Positions 23,001 through 35,200 of a stretch of DNA of 64,000 nucleotides are shown here, in pieces (position 1 is the first letter of the stretch; every line of letters starts with the position of its first letter). The DNA comes from Serilophus lunatus (Eukaryota > Chordata > Aves > Passeriformes > Eurylaimidae). The stretch is from NCBI GenBank assembly GCA_013399895.1, contig VXBA01011249.1, forward strand, positions 1,203,252 to 1,267,251, read 5' to 3'. The notes beneath the pieces are model-generated. The model had not been told where the DNA came from, did not search any database, and was given only the letters and a program-made list of their open reading frames with translations. Both the position numbers and the translations under genes were made by a program.

Positions 23001-24420
23001 GCTCATTATTTGTATTCCTCAGAAAGTCTTCACAATTCATGCATACTAAAGCTGCAAACCTAAAGTTCTTGGGAGGTGTAATTGTTTATATGTCCTTTGA
23101 TGGCAGAGTATTAAAAAGAACTTGATAATACACTTAAGAAAGCGAAGTTGTCTAAGATAGCTACAGTGCTAATAGTAGTTGCTACCCCATTGCTGGTATA
23201 GCTAATTCTAAATTATAATAATCATCATCATCATCACTTTGTATTGTTTTAAAAGGTCATCCTGACAACTAAAAGTAGTAATTTCCAGACATGATCAGAT
23301 AGCTTTGCTGGGTCAGTAGTGTTACGATTGTTGTATTTCTGTTGCTATGTGTGTCTTGTATACTGTCTGCTGGAGAGCGCTTGCGGGGGAAACTTTGGAA
23401 TAAACAGATGAGATCAAATCTGGATTTTATTCCTTTCCATGTTTTAGATTAAACATTAACACTGCTTTCACCTGTTATGACATTGGCTTCCCTTTCACAA
23501 GAACTTCACTGAATTTCTGGACATTTTACAAAAACATCTTTATTTTCACACCCTATCATCTTGACTAACAGCTTAGAAAACTCGAAGTGTAATAATTGGA
23601 GGTAAATGAGTCAGAAAAGGTTTGCAAACAAAGTTTTGTCTAAGTTTGTGTAGTCTATTAGCCTGCCATGATTAAGTTACATCAGTTTCTGTAGATACTA
23701 TCATGCAAGAATATTTTGATACCTACAAGTCCTTGCCTTCTTACTTGGGTCAGCATTAGAAAGGTTAAGGCAACAGTTCTGACCAAATATTAAACTAATG
23801 CCTTTAGATCCATACCAAAATATTTGAATTTTTTGGAGACCAGTGTTAGTAAACACCAATATCCTACCTTTTAGGATTAAGTTCTTGTATCTTATTTTTT
23901 GCTGGAATACCCTTTCTTCTCAGATCATGGATACGTGGCGTTTTTTTCTACCGTGCTGCTGGGTTTCTTGCTCCATTTCTGTTCATTGTGTAGCCATTCT
24001 GCAAGTATTCTGGTGGGCAGCATGTGCTCTGCACCCCTCAGACCTCTGGACTGGAGCCTGATACATGTGGTAGTCTTGCATGTAAGAACCATTCCAGCAA
24101 AAAAACCCACGCTCCTTAAAGTAACATCAGGCTCAGGTTAGAGTTCCAAATTATTCTTGTTCATAACTTACACAAAGAGCACCTTTTAAGACTAATAACA
24201 GGGGAAATTATGGGAGAGCAAGAGGGATAGATGCCATTAACATGGTCAAGCTATATTACTCTTGTTCACAGTTAAACTGCCTTTCATTAGTTTGACCACA
24301 ACTTCAAGACCATTCTTCAAATTCTTTTGTGTTCATGAATGGAAGTTCGTTTGGTAAGGAAGAATAGGAAGGAAAATAGGGTAACCTTGTAAACAAGCTC
24401 AAGGTTCACAAGCTTCTCTT
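20001..24420. other. AT-rich stretch without a recognisable gene
   Basis: The stretch holds a short (ATC)5 run at 23221-23235 and some poly-A or poly-T runs. The 123-codon minus-strand frame at 21683-22054 is rich in Leu, Phe and Ile, as expected from AT-rich chance translation, and is not called. No transposon is recognised. Confidence 0.55.
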
Positions 24421-24640
24421 CTTCCGATGAAGATAACTCTTGGCCAGCTACAGTATGCCCACTAACTCCAAGCTGCTGTGGGCTAGAATCACCCTATGGG
24501 CTGAGCTGCTGGATGTCCTGAACCTGGTGCCTGAGGAAGTGTTCATCCTGACCAGCTCAGGATGACAGCCCTAAGAGACCCTTGAGCCTACTTCTACTTT
24601 AGTTCTTTCCCATCCTGCAGTGAAATGGAAGAGTTACAGG
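24421..24640. other. Short GC-elevated block of unknown origin
   Basis: About 200 bases have markedly higher GC than the flanks and read like coding or old repeat sequence. A small plus-strand frame (24454-24564, 36 codons) contains LLWARITLWAELLDVLNLVP. I do not recognise it. It could be an exon fragment, a retrocopy piece or an old repeat. Confidence 0.25.
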
Positions 24641-26301
24641 GAAAGCCTTGTTGTTTCAGGCTCGTGAATAGCTCCTTGAGCTCCCTATCCACTGAGTTCT
24701 TTGTGATATAGAGTATGTACTGTATAACGTTCTTGGGCTTTATGATGTTTGTAAAATTAATAAGGCTGGACATTCCTAACCTAGGGCATTTTTAAGTGTT
24801 TAAATGTTTCTCTTTACTAGTTCATACTTTTTCAATAAAAATACAGCTATCAGATGAGAAACTTGGTTTCTTCTTTGTTTATTGATCCAGAAATAGGCTG
24901 TGAAGACATAACTATGGTTTTATGAAGGAAATCTAAAATTAATGACAGTGTTATAAAAGCAGTTTATTTGACCTGTCTTGTATTACTATTCCACATTTTA
25001 TTCAGTAATGTCCAGACCAAAACAACATTAGGGGATTGTTGTTCTTGATTATTTCTAAATCAGAAAAAAAAGTTTGACATTTAAAGCCGTCAACTTTGAC
25101 TTCCTCAAGTTTGATATAAACTGTAAGATTCTGAACTTAGCAACAGACTTCTGTATCCTGGATTTTTATTTTTTTTTAATTATTCCCATTCCTCCTCTCC
25201 CCCTCAAACCTGAATGTATCTGTGCCACATAAAAGCTGGAACATAGATAAAGTTTGGGAAGTATGAAGTTTTGGTCTGAAAAAAAAAATCTTCTGTGATT
25301 TACTTTTTTTCCTCTTCTGGCTAGACAAAAAGTTCTTATATATAGTGTTCTCTTTGACATCTGTGCTATCTTTGCATCTCTGTGATGCCCAGGAATTGAA
25401 ATAATCAATGGTGTCATAAAATGATTGTGTAAACTTATATACTTCAGTTAATTTGTAGAATTTTTTTTGTTCTTCAGGAGAGCAGACAAGCTGTTATTAG
25501 TATTTGGTTCCTATAGTGTGCATTAACTATCAATAGCTTCATGATGCCCTAAGTGTAACATTCATGTTACTGTAGTAAGATTAAAAAGAACTTTTTCGTT
25601 TTCTGATACTTTATTACACAATCCAACTCTTACATAATAATCATGTAAACTAAAAGTTCTAGCAGGCATTCGGAGTTTCATGAGGTATGAAATATTTTAG
25701 TCCTGAACAGTGGCAGCTCTGACATTTACTATGGGCTTATCCAGGAGAGTTGGCCTATATGTAAGAATATGGAGCCTCTATATTTCGAATATTTCCTTTA
25801 TAAGCCTATTAGTACTTTATGGTTAAGATGTTATTTACAGAAATTTCTTATTCTGTTATTGTACTTTCACTGTTTTTCTAATCAAATATTATCAGAGAGA
25901 AAGCTGATTATGGATTTCTTTATTTTTCTTTATTTTTAATTATTTTTTAAGAAGTAGAATAGACTCTATAAACATGGGATTTTCAGGGAGGACAGATATG
26001 CTTTCTGTGAAATTTGCAGATTATTTATGTCTGACAGCTCACCTGTTACGTTAATAGTCTTCTGTTAAGTAAGGAAAAACAAATTTTTTCCCTTTAACTG
26101 CTGTGAGAGAGGTCACAAACAGAATAGAGCTTTATGATGCAAAATTTTTAAAGGATTTTTTGTAACAAAGACAAAAACCTTCTGTAGCTGCAGAACAAAG
26201 TATAAAAATTCAATTCTTATGTAAACTCTACTAATCTACCCATAGTTGGTCTATTGCAGGGACTAGAAAATGGAAAATAATGACAACAATAAAAATCACT
26301 A

Positions 26302-26344
26302 CTCAAAAAAATAAAAAAACACCCAACCCCCCAAAAAAAAACCC
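26302..26344 (-). repeat. C/A-rich tract (G/T-rich on minus)
   Basis: The plus strand is nearly all A and C, with a C6 run in the middle. On the minus strand it reads as G/T-rich sequence with GGGGGG and GGGTG blocks, like the tract at 26725-26794 on the plus strand. Confidence 0.8.
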
Positions 26345-26724
26345 ATTCTTGGCAGTAAGTTTTCTTAGGCAGCTTGCCAGTATCCTGATTCAGTGTTTAT
26401 GGGAACATCTTGAAATGACTCCCAAATTAATGACTGTATCTTCCATCACTACAGTCTGATGTCTGAACATGAGGAGAAATAAACAATAGTTAATGATCTG
26501 GAAGCTGCTGGCAGTTACTTTATTAGTTCTGGTTCTTATTTTCGCTTACTAACAGCAAACTGTCCTGATCAGATGTTTATCTTTGAAAAACATATGCAAT
26601 GGAAAATTGCATCTCAGATTCTATTCTTTCTTTCACTGGGACAATTTCACACAGAACAGAATTATTTCATTCTGATTTAATAGCTAGCTGATTTTGAGAT
26701 TAAAAGGTATACTTTAAAACACAG

Positions 26725-26794
26725 TGGGAGGTTTTTGTGTGGTTGTGGAGGGTTTTTTTGTGTTTTTTGTTGGGGTTTTTTGGTTGGGTTTTTC
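26725..26794 (+). repeat. G/T-rich tract
   Basis: About 70 bases are almost entirely G and T, with GGGAGG, GGAGGG, GGGG and GGG blocks separated by T runs. G-quadruplex formation is conceivable but the loops are long. Confidence 0.8.
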
Positions 26795-28564
26795 AGTGAC
26801 ATATCCTAGGCACCTGAACATACTGTGCTATGGGGTTTCCTTGTAAGCTCAGTAGGGATACAAGCCCAACCATGCCAAAAGGATTTTTCCTGACTGATAT
26901 CATTGGCCAGGCCAAACTGCTGGGGAGAGGCAATTAGTTTTTTATGCGAAGCAGTCATAAATCATAGATCATAAATTAAGATTCATTATCTTTCCTTTTA
27001 TAATGAGCACATATATATAATGTAAAGGGCTTCTGTGACATTAGCTGTAAACACAAAACCAGCTTTTTTATTTTTGTCCTTTTCAATTATTTGGAAATTC
27101 ATTTATTGTTTTGCTGAATAATGTTGAAAATTGGATTTTTCACGAGCTTTTGCAGGCTTGTACAGTATGTATTGTATACAGAGGTAAGACCCATGTGATA
27201 GATTTCACAATCATGTGATAAAGGTTTTCAAAGTCAGTTCTGAATTATGTAATTTTAATAGTGGAACCGAGCTTGTCCAGGTCCCTTAGCACCTTCATAG
27301 GCTCATGTGTTTCTGCAATCCTTTTTATTTTTGCAAAGGAATATTCTGTAGCAGCTGAGGATTTAGGATTGGAAAGGCACCTTCATTTGTCAAGCCCAGA
27401 ACCCTGGTGTTACAGGCATCATATTAAATAACTCTTTCCTTATATTTAAAGTGCTACATTTTAAGATTTCTTTTGCCTTTTCTGCCTCCCTAAATGTGGA
27501 ATTCTTATCCTTCCTCAGAGATCAAGAAAAATCTTTCATTCCCCTATATATAAAGGCTGCAGCTTTTTCTAATATTCCTTTGATCAAGAAGAGAGTGTGT
27601 GTTTTATCTTGTCCTCCCTCTTCAAAATACCTGTTGCTAGTCCTTGGAGGACCCAGGATTATGTAAATCAGCATTGTAATATTCTGCATTATTTGATTAA
27701 ACCGTTTGTTTTATCTGAAGTTCTCACATTTCAAATTAAATGTCTCATACCATACATTTTGTTATGTTACTGAAAGGCTAGATTGTATCTACAAATACAA
27801 GAATATATTTTCTTTTTGTGTTGCAGTGGTATTTATATAAATATGGTGTCATAGAAAAGTTCTAGAAATCTTCATTTGGAATAATTTGTAAGATGCATCA
27901 TTGCTACATGCAATTGAAACTTCTCCAGCTAAGACTGATGAAAATCCTTGTTGCATTAGAATATATTAGTTTCTTATAACCTTATGGCTTCTAAATCTAT
28001 TTGCTGGCTTACTCTCTAATTGCTCTCATTCAAGTTCATCTTAATGACTTCCCTTACTTCTCCTGTGAGAACTATTACTATTTTTCTAGCTACATTATGA
28101 GGAGCTACATCTCTAATAATATCCTTCAAAGGCTGCTGGGGTGGTTGAAGAAATTGCTAAGTGACTTAGAGTAATGTGATTTTTTTTTTTTTTTTTGCTA
28201 TCTTAATTATTAGTTTTGCTTCTTTGAATACTCTTTCCTGAAATATGCATATCAGATTTCATCTTAAAGATTTATTCCTTAGCTTGAGAACCCTTACAGG
28301 GATCTTCCTTGCAAACACCGGTAATGATCTCTGAATCCATTTTAATTTTAGAGTTTCAGAACTGTGGTATGTAGTGTATCTAGTTCCCCAAGAATATATA
28401 GACTATTTACAGGAAGTTTCCAAAGTAAGAAAGTGTTTTTCATAACAGTGGCTGCTGATTTTCAGGTGGAGATGAATTATTTACTCAAAATGTGATTTAG
28501 GAAATAAAAATAGTGTTCTACTGGGAACAATTTTAAGCATTGTGTGTTGAGTCTGAGTAAAAAG

Positions 28565-28624
28565 TTACCATGCAAATTCACTGAAATATAACTATTACCA
28601 TGCAAATTCACTGAAATATAACTA
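28565..28624 (+). repeat. Perfect 30-bp tandem duplication
   Basis: The 30-base unit at 28565-28594 is repeated exactly at 28595-28624, and the next two bases (TT) continue the period. With no differences between the copies, the duplication is probably recent, or it is an assembly artefact. Confidence 0.95.
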
Positions 28625-29699
28625 TTTTTATTGATTAAAGGTAAATCTTGACATGAAAGAAATCAGCCTGCACCATCATATGGATGAAAAACGTGTTATT
28701 AAGAAATGTCTCTTACAGCTGCTCTAACAAAAAATGAAATTAAGTTTTCAAGAGTCAACTATAGTTTCGGGTATAGGGGAGTGCTTGTGAAATTACGGCA
28801 GCTTGCAGTTCTCTTCTGTATTAGATATAGGAGAAGCAGCAAGGTGTAGTCAAACCTGCAGCTGAATTTAGAAGAAAACACTTTCTGAGGTTTGGCATGT
28901 TAAAATTAGTTACAATCTTATCAATCACATTTGACACTTCTGCACTTTCTTGTATCTTGTTATTTAAACCAATAAAGTAGATACTCTGTGGATGATCTCC
29001 ATAGATAAATATTTTATAGCCATAAATACATCCTGGTCTGCAGTTCTGCTCTTTCATCTAAACTGCTTTTATCAACTTTATCCATTTATGCTTTGGACTA
29101 TATTTGACAATGATCTCAAAGGCAAGGAGAAAACATCACAGTTCAATGCTTGACTCTTGTAAGCCTGACACAAAAAACGAGATAAACATTCCTTAGGAAA
29201 TCGCTTTCCAGGCATAGACACATTCTTTCTACCCTGGAAGATCTATAGTAGAGTATTCAAGGCATCAGAGTTTGGTATTCTGCTCTGGAGCTAAGGATGT
29301 GTCATTTATGCTTTCACCTGGTTTCAAACCAGAGGTTATTTTCAGCAGTTGCAAATAAGCATAAGTAGGTATTTAGGAACTGGGAAGAAGGAAGAGGCAA
29401 GGATGCCTGGATTTGATGCTACATTGCACATTAACAGCTCCAGAAACAGGTCTACCTTATCTGATCTAGCCCTCATTTCATGTCTTTGAGGAGATATTTC
29501 ATCTTTTTTTACAGATTATTAGATTCAGCATTCAAAGTTAGGTGTCCACATCTGGAAACATGAGCTGGTGTCCTATGTGAAGATCTGGCTTCAAAACATG
29601 GATGCAATAGAATTGCTCTGATTATGGCCAGAGATTATTTATGATTTCTAACTCAAATAGTGTCCTTCTTCTGTAAGTAAAATGGAACTGAACAACAGT

Positions 29700-29742
29700 T
29701 TTTTATTTGTTTTGTTTGTTTTGGTTTTGTTTGTTTGTTTTC
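29700..29742 (+). repeat. (TTTG)n-like G/T tract
   Basis: The tract is made of TTTG and TTTTG units on the plus strand, the same type as at 481-500. Confidence 0.85.
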
Positions 29743-29892
29743 TGTAATCCAGAGAAAATCCAGACTTTTTTTATTTTTTTTATGTCCAGAGTAAAGATCA
29801 CTCTGGCTAAAAGTACCATAAAAGTATATAAAAGTAACATAAAAGTACCTCTAGGCAAAAAAAATGCACTCTTATCAAGTTTAACAAGAATT

Positions 29893-29928
29893 AAAAATTA
29901 AGAAGGACAAAAAAATTAAGAAGGACAA
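29893..29928 (+). repeat. Perfect 18-bp tandem pair
   Basis: AAAAATTAAGAAGGACAA occurs twice in direct succession (29893-29910 and 29911-29928) without differences. Confidence 0.95.
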
Positions 29929-30447
29929 ATTGTTATCTATAGAAAGAGAAAGCTATTTTCATTCCCTGATACCTAAAAGCCATACTTGGATGTAGGAACA
30001 ATGGAAAAATTATTAATACCATTCTACCCATTTCACATTATCTCTCTAGAAATTACATCAAAATTAGACAAATACTCATAGATTTTGGAAGAGAAGGGAT
30101 AGGTATGTATCTTGGATCTTCTGCCTAAAAGGGTGAAATAAGCTTGCTTACTATCTAAAACAAGGTCCAAAAGCTTCTGTTTAAAGTGTGACACATCTAT
30201 CTATAAAATATTAAACTTTATTTGAAAGTTATGGTTGGTGAACAATCTAGTTTGTGGTTTCAGATAAATTTTGACATGGCCACGTTTTTGATATGTGTAC
30301 TTCATTGTCGTTTTTGGTTTGACCATTGGCTCTATTAGCCCTTTCTCTGCTGGCAGGAGAGCTGTGGACCTTTAGAAATTTGAAAGTCTCATTACTGCTT
30401 TTGGCTTGCAGTTTTGACAGTGCCAGAATACCTGCCACCTACCAGGC

Positions 30448-30479
30448 TGCTTCATTACTGAAGCATTGAGCAATGCTTC
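30448..30479. repeat. Three-arm inverted-repeat cluster
   Basis: TGCTTCA (30448-30454) pairs with TGAAGCA (30459-30465). The overlapping GAAGCATTG (30460-30468) pairs with CAATGCTTC (30471-30479) across a two-base centre. The middle arm can therefore pair with either side, giving two mutually exclusive hairpins. No gene context is visible. Confidence 0.8.
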
Positions 30480-32159
30480 CAGGCAGGAGGCATTCACCAG
30501 TCACCTCTGCATTCTCTCTTGACAAGGAGCTTTAAGAAAAACCTTGAATACTGTTAATAAGAAGTACTTTGAACTTCTACAAGGTCTGCTTAAATTTGGC
30601 CCTGAATATCCCATTCAATATTAGAACATCACAAGAAACTGTGCAAACATTAAAGAGTGTTTTTTTGCAGCAAACAATTTTCCCAGTGTATAATTATCCA
30701 ATTATTTAGGTAATAAAGTTTTAAGCTCGTACACGCCTGTAACTTCCTTATACTTTCTCTATTAAAATGCCCTTAAGCACTTCACTTTTGTTTTATATTC
30801 ACTTCATTTCCCAGAATAATTAGAGCTTAGTTATTCTTTATAATGTCATACAGGTAGGAACATAGGCCTGGTTTACAACACAAATGTAGAGCCAGATGGT
30901 ACTTTCAGTCTGCTGTTGTAATGAGTTTTTAACAAAGTTCTCAACTTTCTGCATTACATAATACAAGAAATGAAAAATTCAGTGGCAGAACATCCAAGAT
31001 CATATTTTCATTGTGTAAAGAAATATAAATCTCCTGATTCCAGTAAAAAAAAAAAAAAGAGGTTACAGCAGCTAAGCACCTGGATCTATGCATTCAAAAT
31101 AACCTCCTATTGTGTAAGCAAGCAGTACAATATATCACCTGACATTAAGAAAGGCTGAAACAGATTAATAGGTTCACACTGTTCTTTATTTACCTATTTT
31201 ATGAGATCAGAATTTTCAAACTGCCGTGTTTGCAGGCAGTGCATGAGCGCATAGTGTAGGGCTTGCCTGTGTTTATAAGCCTGATGGCATGAATGTCAAG
31301 GCAGGCCTTTAGTCCACTCAAGTCCCAAAAGCAGCTTTCTAGTTTCATTTTGCTTTTTTTCTCTAGATTGTGATAGCATTTTTTCAGTGTTCCCTCTGAC
31401 ATCAAGCAGCTATCTTGAAGCTTATCTGGTACTGATCTGTGTCATTTAGGAAATGTAGCTTTCATCTGAGAACTTGTAATATTCAGTCAGTGTGTGCCAT
31501 TCATAACTAAATAGTCTCTGCTCTTCATTGTTCTTTTAATTAACGATTGTTGATTAGTTTGACTTGCTGCACATTGTTGCAAGGCATGATCAAAGAAAAT
31601 CCAACTAAACTAGATGTCAGATTAGTAAATTCCTCTGTGCTATTACAAAGATTTTTCTCCTTCAGTAAAGGCCTGTCAGTGGATGATGGCTTGGCTATAC
31701 TTCTGACAGGTCAGTCCTAAGGTCAGTCCCTGAAAACATGCATACATTAATGCAGTAGAGCGTGATGACTCATTTGTATACAGTTTATAACTCCAAACAC
31801 TCTCTCCATGAATGCTAGTCTGGTATTGCTGAGAAGAAGATGATTTACTTTCATTACTTTAGACTACAGCTGAAAAAAATATTATGCCCTATCTTGTTGT
31901 GTATACATATTGGTTTTTCTCAGGTCAGTAGTGGAATCAATCAATGCAGAGAATAGTGTTGTGAGTGTCTTTTCATCAGCTAGCATAACTCCAGTACTTC
32001 TGTAACCATTTTAGCCAGAATTTGATTGACAATGAGGACTATTTGACTTCACTTTAAAAGAGCTGAAGCCCCAGCCATAAATTTTCATAAATATCACTAA
32101 ACTCTCTGGTATTTAATAATGTCATTTTCTCCATTTATAAACTCTTTCATGAACGAGAT

Positions 32160-32207
32160 CCCCCCAAAAAAAACCAACCACACAAAAAACTCAAACCCCA
32201 AACACCC
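32160..32207 (-). repeat. C/A-rich tract (G/T-rich on minus)
   Basis: The plus strand has almost only C and A; read on the minus strand it resembles the G/T-rich tracts elsewhere in the window. Confidence 0.8.
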
Positions 32208-35200
32208 AGTAGCAAAAGACATAAACATAGTAATGTGCACATAACTGTTTTATTTATGGACCTTAGGTGCAGCTTTACTAGAGACCCTTAGTGGCTTCCT
32301 GTCTTCTACAAGGACAGCTTGCAGTCTGGGATTGTCAGACCCTGCTAGATAGCAAGACTAGATTTCAGCTGCTTTTGATCCTGTAGTGCAGCTGCTTTCA
32401 TCTGCCTTTGGCATTCCAGAAATCCTTTTTTCTGTCTGCCACTTCATTAGACACTCTAGTTTTAGTGTTTAGCCCTTAGCCAGAAAGCAGAGAGTTTGAG
32501 CTTTAACACAGTCCTTCTGCTTAATAGCTCAAAGATGTTTGTATGAATCTCCTGTTTCCAACCTTTTTTTCATTGATAACATCTGCATCCCAGTGCTGGA
32601 AGCCATTGGTTGAGATGAAGGATTGAAATAATTTTCCCCAGCGACATAGATCTACTGGGTTGACTGGGCTTCTTTCTTTTACTTTATGAAATGCTTCCTT
32701 ATCTCCAGAAATACCTTTTTATCAGAAGAAAATAAATAGATATGTTTCAGGCCTGCTCATTGGACTCTTCATTTCATCTCATTTTGCACATGTATCAACA
32801 GAATGATTCTCTGTGGCCTCATTGCAATGGCTTTCATGGTGCTGCCAGCTGCTATTGCTTGTAGATCTCTGCTGCAAAACTTTTGCCTTTCCTAATTCTG
32901 TTTAAATTTAGGATTGCTCTTTTTAATTTTCTTTTACCTTCTTGTTCTTTTTTTTTAATTTTCACGTGAGTGCTTCTTTTTCATACTACTGCTGTCTCCA
33001 GCAGTCAGGATAAGCACTGATCTCAGATATTTGTAATTTAAGAGGTCCCAGACTAGTAATTACAGGCAGGTATCAAGTGTTTTAAGGTATTTTTAGAGTT
33101 CATTTGTGATCATTGTATCTTTTGAGTTGGTTTGTGTTTAGGTAGAGAAAGCTTTTACTGATTCTACATGTAACTGAATATTTTAAATGCCAAAGTGTTC
33201 TTCCCTAATTGATTTTGCTGTTAGTTAATCACATGCGGTTAACAGATTAAATATTATTATTTTGATTAAATGATCACTGAATATTTACCCCTCAGTTTAA
33301 AGGTCAAAGAAGAAAAACTGTTATCTCAGGATCTGTCAACTTGCACTCCTCAGTTGTCTTTTAAAGTACTACAATTATTAATTTTTCCTCCTACTTCTTG
33401 AAGGGTTTCTGGACATGTTCTTTTTTTACTTATTAACTTTCTGTCATGAACAAAAGGTGTTTTCCAAAACATTAGAGTAGGCAGTGGATTTATAAAGTAA
33501 CAAAAAATGCTCAAAACATATATATCTTTTTTGTAAAGGAATGGATGGCTTAGGCTGATATTGAAGGGACGCCATAGTTGGAAGTTGCTATTCATTTAAT
33601 GTTTATAATTTATTGAAAAGTTGTTTAATTGTAAATGTTGTTTTTCCAGACAATTGTTGATTCTCTGGTGACAGACCGCTGTTATGTTCACAACACAAGT
33701 AGAAGATTTAGCTCATTCTAAAACTTGGAAAAGAGCAGTATCATCTCCTGACGTATTTTTTTTTAACAGGCCACAGTATTTCCACAGGCCATAGTACTTA
33801 AATGATCCAAGGATAGTATATGGTTTCCTGTAAATCTGCAAACTGAACTGAGGTCATTTTGCACCTGAACTTTTCCAGTCATGTCAGCACATTGCTGCAG
33901 TTTCCTTAAGACAAAAGAAAAAGCAGAGCAGCTGAAAATAATTAATATTGAACTTGACACATCAAAAATGTAATTTGTCACTTGTGATTAAAGCCTTTAT
34001 CTTTATTTCTATTTTTATATTCATCATGGGTCTCCCCTAGCTATCATTAGGCTCCACATGGTTGGAGTTAGTCTGACCTTTGATCCATCACCACAGACAA
34101 AGGGAGATCTATTGCTGCTAAATTGGAGCCCAAGCTGGTCAGCAACAGTATAGATCAACAAATGTAAGCTTGGTTAATGATGATCAGCTTAGCAACTCCG
34201 TTTACTTTTTAAGTCTATGTGGTTAATGCAAATGCTGATCTGCAAAAGAAAGAGTCATAACAAAATTTAGCATTAAGAATTTACATTATGGTAATTCAAT
34301 CCAATGTGAAAAGTAAAGATGGTGGAAGTGATCTTTATTGTTAGCATACTCATACATTATTCAGTTGAGAAAAAAGAAAATTATAGGTTTACAAACTTTC
34401 TATTGTTTTTCTTGTTTCTCTGAAGCCTTCCAGAGAAGGACTGACTGCCATAGATATTGTGGTTTTTATTATCTAACTACGAGGAACTGAAATGTTTGGC
34501 ATATCACTGTCCTACCCAATCATTGTCCTGCCAACACGATACCCTCTTGCTTATCCTTGTAAATCTGTTCTGTTATGCTGTATACAAACTGAAGCAATGC
34601 TTAAAATATGATAAATTAATCTTTTCATTATCACTGATGTAATTTTTTTACTTGGGTATGTGTAGTTGAAAGGCAGCGATATTTTTATGGGGAGGTGGGA
34701 AGGGTCACTATAAGTGATGCCTTTTCAGAAGCAAACCATTATTTAATTCGGTGTTTAGTCACACAGAAAGACTCACACTGCAGTAGTAAATCATGCTGCC
34801 TATTTATTACTAGTTTCAGGATCTCAGTTAAACCCAGATTGTGTTCTGTGGTGCAGTTTATTGTGGAAATGATGTGAAACGCTATTTCCTGACCCTGTGT
34901 TCTTACTGAATGTGTCCCATCACTTTCCACAATAATAAAATCTTAAGCCAAACCCTAGCTTGGTCTCTGGTAACTAAGCTCCCTTGTGAATAGAGTGAAG
35001 ACTATTAGATTTGTAGTCCTATTATTAAGTATTTTTGTGGTAACAACTTCATTATTCTAAGGTCATTAACACACTTCCTCTTTTACTGCAAGTGGTTGTG
35101 GGTTAAAGTTATATGTTGTTTATCAACATCTAATCATAAGTAGTTCCAGTTTCTGGAAGTTAGAACAATAGGTATGAGAGGGTTATTATCCAGAAGACCA

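Larger units (their letters stand above)
24641..28564. other. AT-rich stretch with paired C/A and G/T tracts
   Basis: No gene is recognised. The C/A-rich tract at 26302-26344 and the G/T-rich tract at 26725-26794 are roughly complementary and about 400 bases apart. A small hairpin (ATGCAAT, GGAAA loop, ATTGCAT) lies at 26594-26612. A near-tandem TTTCTTTATT repeat is at about 25914-25949, and T17 is at 28180-28196. Confidence 0.55.

Noticed and set aside
28821..29057. 78-codon minus-strand frame with protein-like composition
   Set aside because: No recognisable family, no splice or promoter context, and length within chance expectation for this window.
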